Source: Actinernus sp. WN-2022 (lineage: Eukaryota; Cnidaria; Anthozoa; Actiniaria; Actinernidae). Taken from it: a stretch of 64,000 nucleotides of DNA. Under the pieces are notes generated by a model. The model was not told the DNA's origin. It worked only from the letters and a program-made list of their open reading frames with translations, and ran no database searches. The stretch covers positions 32,882,802 to 32,946,801 of the forward strand of contig JAOWCC010000064.1 of the NCBI GenBank assembly GCA_030867875.1, read 5' to 3'. Both the position numbers and the translations under genes were made by a program. This document shows, piece after piece, positions 52,201 through 56,444 of this stretch (positions are counted from its first letter, which is position 1; each line of letters begins with the position of its first letter).

Positions 52201-55200
52201 CTAATTGTGTCTCTTTACTGCTGTCACTCAGTATTCTCTTAGAAGGGACATGCGTGTAATCATCTTCTGGCAACTAGTTTGTTGATGAATATAAAATAGC
52301 ATGTTAGTTTGTTGTGGTATATTATGTCCTCTTATTGACCAGCCTATAATCATAATATAATCTGATGACATAATTATTCCTGTGCTGTACATTTGATGTT
52401 CTGATACATAAAGGTCTGATCAATGTCTGAGAGTGTAGATTCAATGTACCAGTATTAAATAGCATACATGTAGAGGGTAGATTGAAGCAAAATGTTTATT
52501 TACAAGTTACAGTGGTATGCATGCCAATTTTACCCTTGCTTGGACCACCCTCCGAGCCAAACCAAAAACCCAGTATAGTGTAAATGGGCCATTATATAGT
52601 TTACAAGTAGTGATGTTTGGACCAAACTAGTACAGTACGTAGCAAACAGCAGCTTGAAGGTTGATCTGACTCACAACATTGACTGAAGCAAGGATAAGCA
52701 TATTAGGTAAGGGAGGGGAGGGAGGAGAGGGAGGGGAGGGAGGGGAGGGAGGGGAGGGAGGGGAGGGAGGGGAGGGAGCGAGGGGAGGGGAGGGAGCGAG
52801 GGGAGGGGAGGGGGGGAGGGGAGGGGAGGGGAGGGAGGGGAGGGAGGGAGGGGAGGAAGGGAAGGGAGGAGAGGGAGGGGAAGGAGGGAGGGGAGGGACG
52901 GGAGGGAGGGGAGGGTGAATGTTTTTTAGAATCATTGATAGCAAAACCTGGGTCAATTTGACCTAGATTGAATTGACCCGGGTCAATTTGACCTAAGTTG
53001 GTTTGACCAGGTTAAGTTGAACTAGTTGAATATGACCGATGGTCAAACTGAACTAGTTTGTTTTGACTCGTGGTCAAATTGAACTGAATGGTCAATTTCA
53101 ACTGCAACATATACATATATATCAAAAGTTTTAAAAAAACGTGGAAGGGTCTATTACTGGAGCGAGTGCAGAATACAATGCCAATTTTTAAGGCCTTCAC
53201 CTCCTCGGAACCTGGAATAGTACTGGCTATCCAAATAATGCCTAACCCTGAAACAATACAAACCCTAACCCTAAAACAATGTAGTTCTTTGTCAGTGCAG
53301 TCCAAATGGGGTCCAATACAATGCAAAGATTTGAGAGGTGAAGGCCTCCTGACAAAATCCCATGTACAAAATGTCTAACTACCAGAGTATATATTTCAAG
53401 TGTCTCCATGGCTCTGTGACTCCAGTTGCCCTGATTAAGTATTCCAAAGCTCCTTACTGCACAAGCATACGATTATTTCAAGTGGCTCCGCAGCTCTGTG
53501 GCTCCAGTCCTACTAATTAAGTATTCCAAAATGTCCTTACTGCAAGAGTACATATTTCAAGTAGCCATAACAACATTTGGAATACTTAATCAGGTTGACT
53601 GTGGAGCTGCAGAGCTGCGGAGCCACTTCAAATATAATACTCTTGCAGTAAGGATATTTGGAATACTTAATCAGGTTGACTGCAGTGCAGTAAAGGACAT
53701 TTGGAATATTTAATTATGTTAACAAGAGCCCATCTGGGCTTTCACTCGGGCCACATGAGATTGAAGATGAAATACACTTTCATTTGAAATCCTCTTAGTA
53801 TCAAGTCGTGCTTTAATTCGCCAGTGAGAACGTCAAAAAAACAGACTGGTCTATTAATCGCTTTTATGGCATGACTATGATAACGCAGGATTCGAACAAC
53901 AGAATACTGGCAATTCAAGTGTATAAATGCAATACAATGACATATTCAGACAGTCTTTGAATTTGATTGACAATAGATCAAAAACTTGGGGAAATGTCCG
54001 GCTAAAACTGTATGAATAAATGTGAAATGAAACATAAATTTCATAGCAAGAAAAAAAATTGTAATTCCTATAAATCAGAAAGCTCTTCTGTTAAGCCGCT
54101 TCTCATATACACAGACTGTTTCACAAAAAACATTTGCGCTTATCGACACAAGAATTCAGTTGACCTTTCAAATAATTTATTCTGAGGTACGCATACTCTA
54201 AATCACAGATGTTAAATAAAGCGATAATTAGAAGAAAAAGTACATTAACAGACAAACTGAGAGGAAATTTATTCAAATCAAAAAGAGTTTACTTACAGTA
54301 CTTACGTAACTGAACTTTCGTTTTGGATCTTTTGGTAGTGATGTTGACAGCACCCACCTTCGTGCACATATGCACTGAATCGGAATGAAAGTCGAAGCCT
54401 ACGGTCCTCGAACTTAACTTTCAGCTAACCTGTTTCCTTTCATTCCACAATGAATAATAATCTCATAAAGTAAGCCCGTAGCTTTCAATAAATTTGCCAG
54501 TGTCTGAATAAAACAGCTAGATCTTTTCCAATTTCTCTCACGAGTCACGGCAGAAGACAGTCTGAAGCTACAAAACTTGAATTTTGATCCTCTTCACAGT
54601 AACGTAATTTAACGTCTCAGATATTATATATATGCCCTATTTCAGCTAGCGCTGTGCATTTCAAATACTTTTTCCTCTCTCTTTGCTGGCAGTTCATGCT
54701 TCTTGTTCGTGTAGTTGCCGCATTTCAGTTGGCATACACTGAAAACATCTGCTTAACTAAGATTTGTAAAAATCTTAGCGGATCATGTAACTATTCCGCT
54801 TGGCTCAATTGAGGGTTTCTGCCGTCAAAGTTCATTTTTTGTTTCAGTTTTCCCCATATTAGCCGACATGTATAATGTCTCGAGCTCTCAATCCAGTAGA
54901 AAGAGTCTTTCTGTCGTAAAACATGCCTTAGCTGTACAAGACCGCCCACGATGGAATAGTTTTCCGACAATGACTCATTGAAAGTGATATCTCCTTGTCT
55001 CGCCTTGTCTGAGAGCTTTGAACTTTCTTATCTGAGCGCGCCTGACGAGATCTAACCTTTGATGATAATTCGATACCCGTTGATATCCAAACGTGTTTGG
55101 ATATTGTATTTCGCTTACGTTTCTAAATGTACATTGGATCTGTCCAAACAGCGCTGATCGAATGTATTCCGGCTCCTGGTTGTTCATGTATTTTTATGGT

Positions 55201-55898
55201 CAACAAGAGCGCCAGTTGAAATATCCTGAGCCTGTTGGAAGGCTTTCGCCCTCGCGGGTCGACCATTTTGATTTACTGTATTCACTTATGTAAATACATT
55301 AACCTGGCGATTGTTGCGTGACCAGCACAGTGCAATCTGATTGGTTTGAATTTGACCTTTAACGCATGCGCAGAAGCCGTCTGACATGAAATAAAAATAA
55401 TAATAATAACGACTTGCATTTTAAGACTCGGCGCTGCCACAGGCAGCCCGAGTAATTAGTACGACTGCGATGCCACTTGAAATATATACTCTTGGCTCTT
55501 GTAGTAAGGGCATTTAGAATACTTAATCAGGTTGACTGTGGAGAAGAAGCCAGTATATTTAAGTATGATTCCCAGAATATTACCGCGGAGACAGCTCTGT
55601 CAAACATCTAAAAAAGTGGCGTTGTATTCTGCACTTTAGCTATAAGTCGTAACATAATTTACATGTATGCTGCCTATGGCTATGCATGTTTACAATGTAT
55701 ATTAGTATATTAATAAAGTACATATTTTTACGTTGGTACCTCATCAGGCAATGGGCGACTTGATGACACAGCATTCAGCTCCAGGACACTGTTCTTCTGT
55801 ATTTCAGTCAGGGAAGCAAGGGGTGATTCCTTTGCGTCCCAATGACCAAGATTTGTACGGATTTCTGGCGACAATGTAGAATGATGAACAGCCGCCAT
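19412..55898 (-). CDS. COG3: COG3, conserved oligomeric Golgi complex subunit 3 (24 exons)
   Basis: COG3 is a lobe A subunit of the eight-subunit COG tether, which guides retrograde vesicles within the Golgi. I joined 24 coding exons, all but one with standard GT/AG junctions and agreeing phases, giving about 782 aa (vertebrate COG3 is a little over 800). Diagnostic peptides: [16 protein letters not shown] (about 141-156, Sec34-type N-terminal domain), [88 protein letters not shown] and the terminal [22 protein letters not shown]. Two exons (7 and 13) each contain a one-base frame error although both flanking junctions stay in phase. Introns reach 10 kb and are full of repeats. The gene starts 429 bp from PELP1, transcribed the other way, and converges with Grl at its 3' end. 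Confidence 0.95.
19800..19942. mobile_element. Palindromic MITE in COG3 intron 23
   Basis: Arms of about 55 bp (CGCAGTGCACTTTGGGATGG and its complement) flank a short core containing AAGATGGCCGCC. Confidence 0.75.
20191..20289 (-). CDS. COG3: COG3 exon 23
   Basis: Encodes 742-774: [16 protein letters not shown], then [16 protein letters not shown], the conserved acidic D-QII-CPS motif near the C terminus. Donor CAACAG|GTGCGTG; the frame stays open beyond but loses homology, so the splice is preferred. Confidence 0.9.
20663..20790 (-). CDS. COG3: COG3 exon 22
   Basis: Encodes 699-741: [43 protein letters not shown]. Matches the conserved region before the C terminus. Donor GTCAAG|GTAAAG, phase 0. 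Confidence 0.95.
20869..20950 (-). CDS. COG3: COG3 exon 21
   Basis: Encodes 672-698: [27 protein letters not shown]. Aligns with the L..QQPWA.P stretch of animal COG3. Ends phase 1. Confidence 0.9.
21017..21036. repeat. G homopolymer tract
   Basis: Run of 20 G preceded by T8, in COG3 intron 21-22 flank. Similar long C or G runs occur at 30123-30145, 31475-31492, 46139-46165, 47873-47891, 49238-49270, 59485-59499 and 59647-59662. Their lengths are unreliable in assemblies. Confidence 0.8.
21373..21532. mobile_element. Palindromic MITE in COG3 intron 20
   Basis: Arms AATAGAACTTAGTGGAGTGC and the complement of GCACTCCATTTAGTTCTAAT flank a central region with ATTACAAATTGG and a partly inverted partner. 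Confidence 0.6.
22024..22116 (-). CDS. COG3: COG3 exon 20
   Basis: Encodes 641-671: [20 protein letters not shown] then [11 protein letters not shown]. Matches the D..LK..CE.FI helix region. Phase 0 at both ends. Confidence 0.92.
22194..22235 (-). CDS. COG3: COG3 exon 19
   Basis: Encodes 627-640: [14 protein letters not shown], a 14-codon exon with good junctions (TCATCAG|GGA, AAGAAG|GTAACC), matching the YLDSKK region of COG3. Confidence 0.9.
22573..23215. mobile_element. TIR/foldback element in COG3 intron 18
   Basis: The left arm (GCGAGCAGAGCCTTCTTCAA, CTCCACGACAAG) returns inverted at 23130-23205, and an inner inverted pair surrounds CACAGCGGTCAAACGTC and GACGTTTGACCGCTGTG. No transposase is seen; the small open frames inside are not gene-like. 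Confidence 0.7.
23290..23400. repeat. 15 to 18-bp minisatellite next to COG3 exon 18
   Basis: Degenerate head-to-tail units such as ACAACCACGTG and ACAATCACGTG begin about 20 bp downstream of the exon 18 donor in the transcript direction. They produce the [16 protein letters not shown] open frame, which is not part of COG3. Confidence 0.75.
23421..23624 (-). CDS. COG3: COG3 exon 18
   Basis: Encodes 559-626, the longest coding exon: [20 protein letters not shown], then [15 protein letters not shown] and [14 protein letters not shown]. This is one of the most conserved COG3 blocks. Phase 0 both ends. Confidence 0.95.
24070..24545 (+). mobile_element. LINE C-terminal fragment in COG3 intron 17
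   Basis: The open frame to 24436 carries [36 protein letters not shown] and [16 protein letters not shown], the typical tail of LINE ORF2. It is 5'-truncated and antisense to COG3, and ends in AATAAACAGATACAGATACAG-like simple repeats at about 24530-24548. Confidence 0.75.
24614..24703 (-). CDS. COG3: COG3 exon 17
   Basis: Encodes 529-558: [30 protein letters not shown]. Matches the [13 protein letters not shown] motif. Phase 0 both ends. Confidence 0.95.
24838..24950. mobile_element. Palindromic MITE, with half copy at 25545-25600
   Basis: AACACTTAATGAATGGTCCC at the left mirrors GGGGCAGTCATTAAGTGATT at the right. The same end (GGGGCCAGTCATTAAGTG) recurs at 25574-25592. An adjacent short inverted element (GGCTCTGGG ends) lies at 24752-24822. 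Confidence 0.55.
25853..25947 (-). CDS. COG3: COG3 exon 16
   Basis: Encodes 497-528: [46 protein letters not shown] is a signature stretch of COG3. Acceptor ATTACAG|AG completes Glu497; donor TCG|GTAAGT, phase 0. Confidence 0.95.
26975..28160. mobile_element. Left half of a split 1.74-kb repeat element
   Basis: This 1186-bp segment is nearly identical to 53721-54905. The matching right half resumes at 32801-33346. The 4.64 kb between is a later insertion. It begins AACAAGAGCCCATCTGGGCT, which folds into a terminal hairpin. It lies in COG3 intron 15. Confidence 0.85.
28161..32800. mobile_element. 4.6-kb insertion: two diverged tandem copies of a 2.1 to 2.4-kb repeat
   Basis: After two roughly 62-bp repeats of CTTTGGCCGGCACGAGTCAG-containing sequence (28161-28282), copy 1 runs about 28283-30365 and copy 2 about 30366-32790. 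The starts are alike (TTTTTTGTGTCG, ACCAATCAGATT, CCAAAGGTTTC) and both end ATGCTAGAACTCCATG... then GGCCCGAGTTAAGGCCA and GGGCCTCTTGTT. No transposase-like protein is visible. Confidence 0.7.
32801..33346. mobile_element. Right half of the split 1.74-kb element
   Basis: It matches 54911-55455 almost base for base and ends CCACAGGCAGCCCGAGTAAT. It contains a 66-codon open frame (32984-33184) also intact at 55093-55293 with two amino-acid changes; no family is recognised. Confidence 0.85.
33706..33757 (-). CDS. COG3: COG3 exon 15
   Basis: Encodes 480-496: [17 protein letters not shown], a variable charged linker. Less conserved, but acceptor TTGTAG, donor CTG|GTATGA and phases (0 in, 1 out) join exons 14 and 16 exactly. 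Confidence 0.8.
33821..34046. mobile_element. MITE with GATGGCGGC termini, copy 2
   Basis: It follows the copy at 11589-11803 through its length: AAGATGGCGGCTGT, CCACAATCCCTTGCGAACCT, GGCAACATCACTTGTACTG, AAAGGATTGTGGGTAAA, AAGCCGCCATCTT. Confidence 0.65.
34067..34185. mobile_element. Palindromic element
   Basis: ATACTTCATGGTAGTGTTCC and its complement near 34157-34176, with inner pair CCCTGCATAAT/ATTATGCAGGG, form a hairpin with a short loop. Confidence 0.65.
35203..35519. mobile_element. Mutator-like MITE, 317 bp, 9-bp target duplication
   Basis: Terminal inverted repeats of about 70 bp begin TTCCCTGCTAGCAGAGGTC. The flanks GACATGATT at 35194-35202 and 35520-35528 are an exact 9-bp duplication, which together with long TIRs suggests a Mutator-like element. 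It is non-autonomous. COG3 intron 14. Confidence 0.8.
35636..35713 (-). CDS. COG3: COG3 exon 14
   Basis: Encodes 454-479: [37 protein letters not shown] is a conserved COG3 motif. Phase 0 both ends. Confidence 0.95.
36326..36478 (-). mobile_element. tRNA-derived SINE
   Basis: On the minus strand the head has an A box (TAGCTCAGTTGGTAGAGC) and a B box (GGTTCGAGTCCC) like tRNA-Thr, but the anticodon stem has a mismatch and an enlarged loop. A roughly 75-bp body follows (GCGTGCACACTTAGCACTAC). A second truncated copy lies at 36589-36687. Confidence 0.7.
36589..36687 (-). mobile_element. Truncated second SINE copy
   Basis: It repeats the body and B-box part of the SINE at 36326-36478 and breaks off at CCAACGACCTC, directly beside the 27-bp copy of COG3 exon 13 sequence. 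Confidence 0.65.
36687..36713 (-). repeat. 27-bp duplicate of COG3 exon 13 sequence
   Basis: Identical to 36797-36823 inside exon 13 (the codons for QMLEDVQE), 110 bp away. It sits just past the exon on the transcript and immediately adjoins a truncated SINE. Confidence 0.8.
36779..36891 (-). CDS. COG3: COG3 exon 13 (apparent 1-bp deletion)
   Basis: Encodes about 416-453: [11 protein letters not shown], then after a frame change [27 protein letters not shown]. The exon is 113 nt while both neighbours require a multiple of three. The break is near 36859 in an AAAAGG run; one more G would restore the family sequence. Either an assembly error or a real lesion. Confidence 0.85.
37125..37285. repeat. 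Single-unit relative of the 12132-12573 MITE
   Basis: It shares ATGCAGACGCAGTGTCGTAT, TTATCACTAGCGGTACTTGT and CTTATGTCGCTATAGCTAG with that element. Confidence 0.5.
37381..37486 (-). CDS. COG3: COG3 exon 12
   Basis: Encodes 380-415: [36 protein letters not shown]. Matches the LE.LC..LYD.LRP.IIH conserved block. Ends phase 0. Confidence 0.95.
37999..38090 (-). CDS. COG3: COG3 exon 11
   Basis: Encodes 350-379: [35 protein letters not shown]....HVCQDE is a COG3 hallmark. Acceptor GTGCAG|GTT requires phase 0 from exon 10. Confidence 0.95.
38410..38533 (-). CDS. COG3: COG3 exon 10
   Basis: Encodes 308-349: [42 protein letters not shown]. To stay in frame with exon 11 it must end at 38410 (CCA|GTTGGT). 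A much better donor, TTG|GTGAGA, lies 4 nt further at 38406 but would break the frame. Confidence 0.85.
38630..38925. repeat. CTCCCGTCC minisatellite, array 1
   Basis: About nine units of 30 to 36 bp built on CTCCCGTCCTCCTCCTC plus CATCATCACCACCACCAT. It is G-rich on the COG3 transcript strand and lies about 100 bp upstream of exon 10. The His/Pro/Ser-rich open frames are artefacts. Confidence 0.9.
39905..40130 (-). repeat. Inverted copy of the repeat at 42145-42400
   Basis: Its complement matches 42145-42400, including GTTGCAAGGCATATTTCCGC and GGCCGCCATCTTGGATTTTT. Three CCAAGATGGCGG motifs occur in tandem near 39942-39990. Confidence 0.7.
40925..41617 (+). repeat. Direct duplicate of 42145-42660 (copy 1)
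   Basis: The segments AAAAAGTTCAACTAAAGTCC (40983) and, later, CACTACAACCCTACCAAATT (41510) reappear in the same order and orientation at 42208 and 42563. The unit is about 0.7 kb here and about 0.5 kb in copy 2. COG3 intron 9. Confidence 0.7.
41628..42116. mobile_element. Mutator-like MITE, 489 bp, 9-bp target duplication
   Basis: Same TTCCCTGCTAGCAGAGGTC-type ends as 35203-35519. AGGAAAACT at 41619-41627 and 42117-42125 is an exact 9-bp duplication. The interior is longer than in the 35-kb copy. Confidence 0.8.
42145..42716 (+). repeat. Duplicate segment (copy 2) ending in a 20-bp tandem
   Basis: Direct partner of 40925-41617. Its right part contains about five copies of a 16 to 20-bp unit, AATGTCAGCAAAAATGTAC (42630-42716). 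Confidence 0.7.
42795..43295. repeat. CTCCCGTCC minisatellite, array 2
   Basis: About 15 units of the same 30 to 36-bp repeat as 38630-38925. Because unit lengths are mostly multiples of three, two frames stay open for over 250 codons ([15 protein letters not shown] type). These are not genes. Confidence 0.9.
43913..44520 (-). pseudogene. Decayed hAT-type transposase C terminus
   Basis: The minus strand encodes [19 protein letters not shown], matching the hAT C-terminal dimerisation region (S...CERGFS...IK). After a frameshift near 44060 the frame continues [20 protein letters not shown] to a stop near 43915, and another shift near 44385 joins the upstream [14 protein letters not shown] part. 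The nearest animal relatives are ZNF862/KIAA1586-like domesticated hATs. Same strand as COG3, intron 9. Confidence 0.7.
44880..44985. repeat. 15-bp minisatellite, left arm
   Basis: Head-to-tail GCGAAGTTGTAATTT units, about six copies, following AACGAAACGAAACG. The inverted counterpart is at 47975-48175. Confidence 0.85.
45636..45905 (-). mobile_element. LINE C-terminal fragment with (ATTG)n tail
   Basis: The minus-strand peptide [39 protein letters not shown] is the usual LINE ORF2 end. The tail is TGATTGATTGATT at 45637-45650. Confidence 0.65.
46131..47893. mobile_element. CCCGGGGGG-ended repeat element hosting a LINE
   Basis: It begins CCCCGGGGGG with a G run then GTACTTACATG, and ends GAGTAC, a C run and CCCGGG, i.e. 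inverted ends. Degenerate ACCCTGACCC words fill 46200-46690. A similar small element is at 50427-50615. Confidence 0.5.
46706..47860 (-). mobile_element. LINE 3' fragment, larger copy
   Basis: The open frame 47084-47698 carries [20 protein letters not shown], then [20 protein letters not shown] and [18 protein letters not shown], the connection/C-terminal region of a LINE reverse transcriptase. Upstream, [20 protein letters not shown] is in another frame, so a one-base frameshift lies near 47695. The 3' tail is (TGTCT)n at 46706-46730. The window's first 308 bases are a truncated sibling. Confidence 0.85.
47975..48175. repeat. 15-bp minisatellite, right arm
   Basis: About 11 units of AAATTACAACTTCGC or AAATACAACTTCGC ending in TTTCGTTTCGTTTCG, the inverted form of 44880-44985. 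It gives LRSCILRSC and CEVVFCEVV open frames. Confidence 0.85.
48522..48565 (-). CDS. COG3: COG3 exon 9
   Basis: Encodes 294-307: [14 protein letters not shown], matching the LIEQIE.RS motif. It is separated from exon 10 by a 10-kb repeat-filled intron. Donor AGA|GTAAGT ends phase 2. Confidence 0.9.
49431..49502 (-). CDS. COG3: COG3 exon 8
   Basis: Encodes 270-293: [24 protein letters not shown]. Matches the AF.LFY.KFR..AP.V block. Phase 0 both ends. Confidence 0.95.
49607..49736 (-). CDS. COG3: COG3 exon 7 (apparent 1-bp insertion)
   Basis: Encodes 227-269: [26 protein letters not shown], then one extra base (near 49658), then [17 protein letters not shown]. Exons 6 and 8 both demand phase 0, yet the exon is 130 nt. 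The first frame read through would end out of phase, so an extra base is the simplest reading. Confidence 0.85.
50176..50268 (-). CDS. COG3: COG3 exon 6
   Basis: Encodes 196-226: [31 protein letters not shown], a highly conserved stretch. Phase 0 both ends. Confidence 0.95.
50427..50615. mobile_element. Short element with CCAGGGGGGTTTC ends (COG3 intron 5)
   Basis: CCAGGGGGGTTTC at the left and GAAACCCCCCCGG at the right are inverted; the interior has repeated TTTTTAGGGT words. Confidence 0.55.
50633..50707 (-). CDS. COG3: COG3 exon 5
   Basis: Encodes 171-195: [33 protein letters not shown] is a COG3 motif. Phase 0 both ends. Confidence 0.95.
51249..51414 (-). CDS. COG3: COG3 exon 4 (Sec34-type core)
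   Basis: Encodes 115-170, including [20 protein letters not shown] and [19 protein letters not shown]. This N-terminal coiled-coil region defines the Sec34/COG3 family. Acceptor TTGCAG|T completes Arg115; ends phase 0. Confidence 0.97.
51512..51740 (+). mobile_element. SINE-like element in COG3 intron 3
   Basis: A-box-like TGGTTAAGCGCTTCGCC and B-box-like GGTTCAATTCC lie at tRNA spacing, followed by a body with CTCGGAGGGTTTTCTCCGTG. The tRNA fold is degenerate. The 3' limit is approximate. Confidence 0.5.
51832..51893 (-). CDS. COG3: COG3 exon 3
   Basis: Encodes 95-114: [20 protein letters not shown], matching the FF.WF..... region at the start of the Sec34 domain. Ends phase 2. Confidence 0.92.
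52151..52273 (-). CDS. COG3: COG3 exon 2
   Basis: Encodes 54-94: [20 protein letters not shown], then [21 protein letters not shown], a variable acidic N-terminal linker. Phase 0 both ends. Confidence 0.88.
52704..52917 (+). repeat. GGGAGGGGAGG simple repeat
   Basis: A purine-only G-rich tract of about 210 bp, mostly GGGAGGGGA units, with strong G-quadruplex potential on the plus strand. COG3 intron 1. The Pro/Ser and Gly/Glu open frames are artefacts. Confidence 0.9.
52940..53095. repeat. GGTCAA/TTGACC repeat
   Basis: Degenerate copies of GGTCAATTTGACC-like words on both orientations over about 150 bp, each word close to a palindrome. Confidence 0.6.
53389..55555. mobile_element. Inverted-repeat element interrupted by the intact 1.74-kb element
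   Basis: Repeated and inverted blocks (TTGGAATACTTAATCAGGTT, GTGGCTCCGCAGCTCTG and complements) lie at 53389-53715 and resume at 55465-55555, on each side of the 53721-55455 insertion. Confidence 0.55.
53721..55455. mobile_element. Intact 1.74-kb repeat element
   Basis: A continuous copy of the element whose halves lie at 26975-28160 and 32801-33346. The left end AACAAGAGCCCATCTGGGCT and right end CTGCCACAGGCAGCCCGAGT each form a hairpin. It encodes no recognisable transposase; a 66-codon frame at 55093-55293 is conserved between copies. COG3 intron 1. Confidence 0.8.
55740..55898 (-). CDS. COG3: COG3 exon 1 (start codon)
   Basis: Encodes 1-53: [20 protein letters not shown], then [20 protein letters not shown]. 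The ATG at 55898 lies in GCCAACATGGCGGC, a good initiation context and a YY1-like motif. Donor GAG|GTACCA, phase 0. Confidence 0.88.
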
Positions 55899-56327
55899 GT
55901 TGGCACACTTACTCCTGGTGCATTGTGGGTGAAAACAAGAAAGGCACAGGTAACCCAAACAAGAATTATACTCAGAATTTGTAACCAGCGAAATGTTAAG
56001 GAGAGAAGAAAAGAAAATCATTACAAAGAGAAAATGAAAGCATGCGTCATTTTATATGGTTTTATGATCTGGTATAGGCTTTGTGAAGTATTAAAGGGGG
56101 TCTAGACATACCCTATCTAAATACCTCTCACCCTCAAAATATATTAGTGAAAAAATAGGTAATAAGCATTATTTAAGTATAAATAAACAAAAAGAAAAAT
56201 AGGCAAAGAAACCAACAAGCACAAACTACGTGTAGTTGAAAGAAGCCAGAATTATCAATTGTAAAAAAATGTTTTTTTTTGGGACCTGTGGTTATGATGG
56301 TCAGCGGTTTCCATTTAAGGGTTCAAG
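55899..56327. promoter_or_regulatory. Shared bidirectional promoter region of COG3 and PELP1
   Basis: 429 bp separate the two start codons. YY1-like motifs overlap both: AACATGGCGGC at COG3 and CAAGATGGCGGCCG at PELP1. No TATA box is placed convincingly. YY1 sites at start codons are typical of housekeeping genes in animals. Confidence 0.6.
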
Positions 56328-56444
56328 ATGGCGGCCGATGTTGCAGTTCTTGTTAGCTCTTTTTTAAGCGACGAAAACAGGACACATAAACATATTGCTA
56401 CGTTAGTAGAGTGCTTAAGAGAAAGACCAAGTCTTCAAAATAAC
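56328..56444 (+). CDS. PELP1: PELP1 exon 1
   Basis: Encodes 1-39: MAADVAVLVSSFLSDENRTH, KHIATLVECLRERPSLQNN. The ATG lies in AAGATGGCGGC. Donor AAC|GTAAGT, phase 0. Confidence 0.8.

Noticed and set aside
52627..52956. Pro/Ser-rich 109-codon minus frame and Gly/Glu-rich plus frame
   Set aside because: Simple GGGAGGGGA repeat; no unique sequence.
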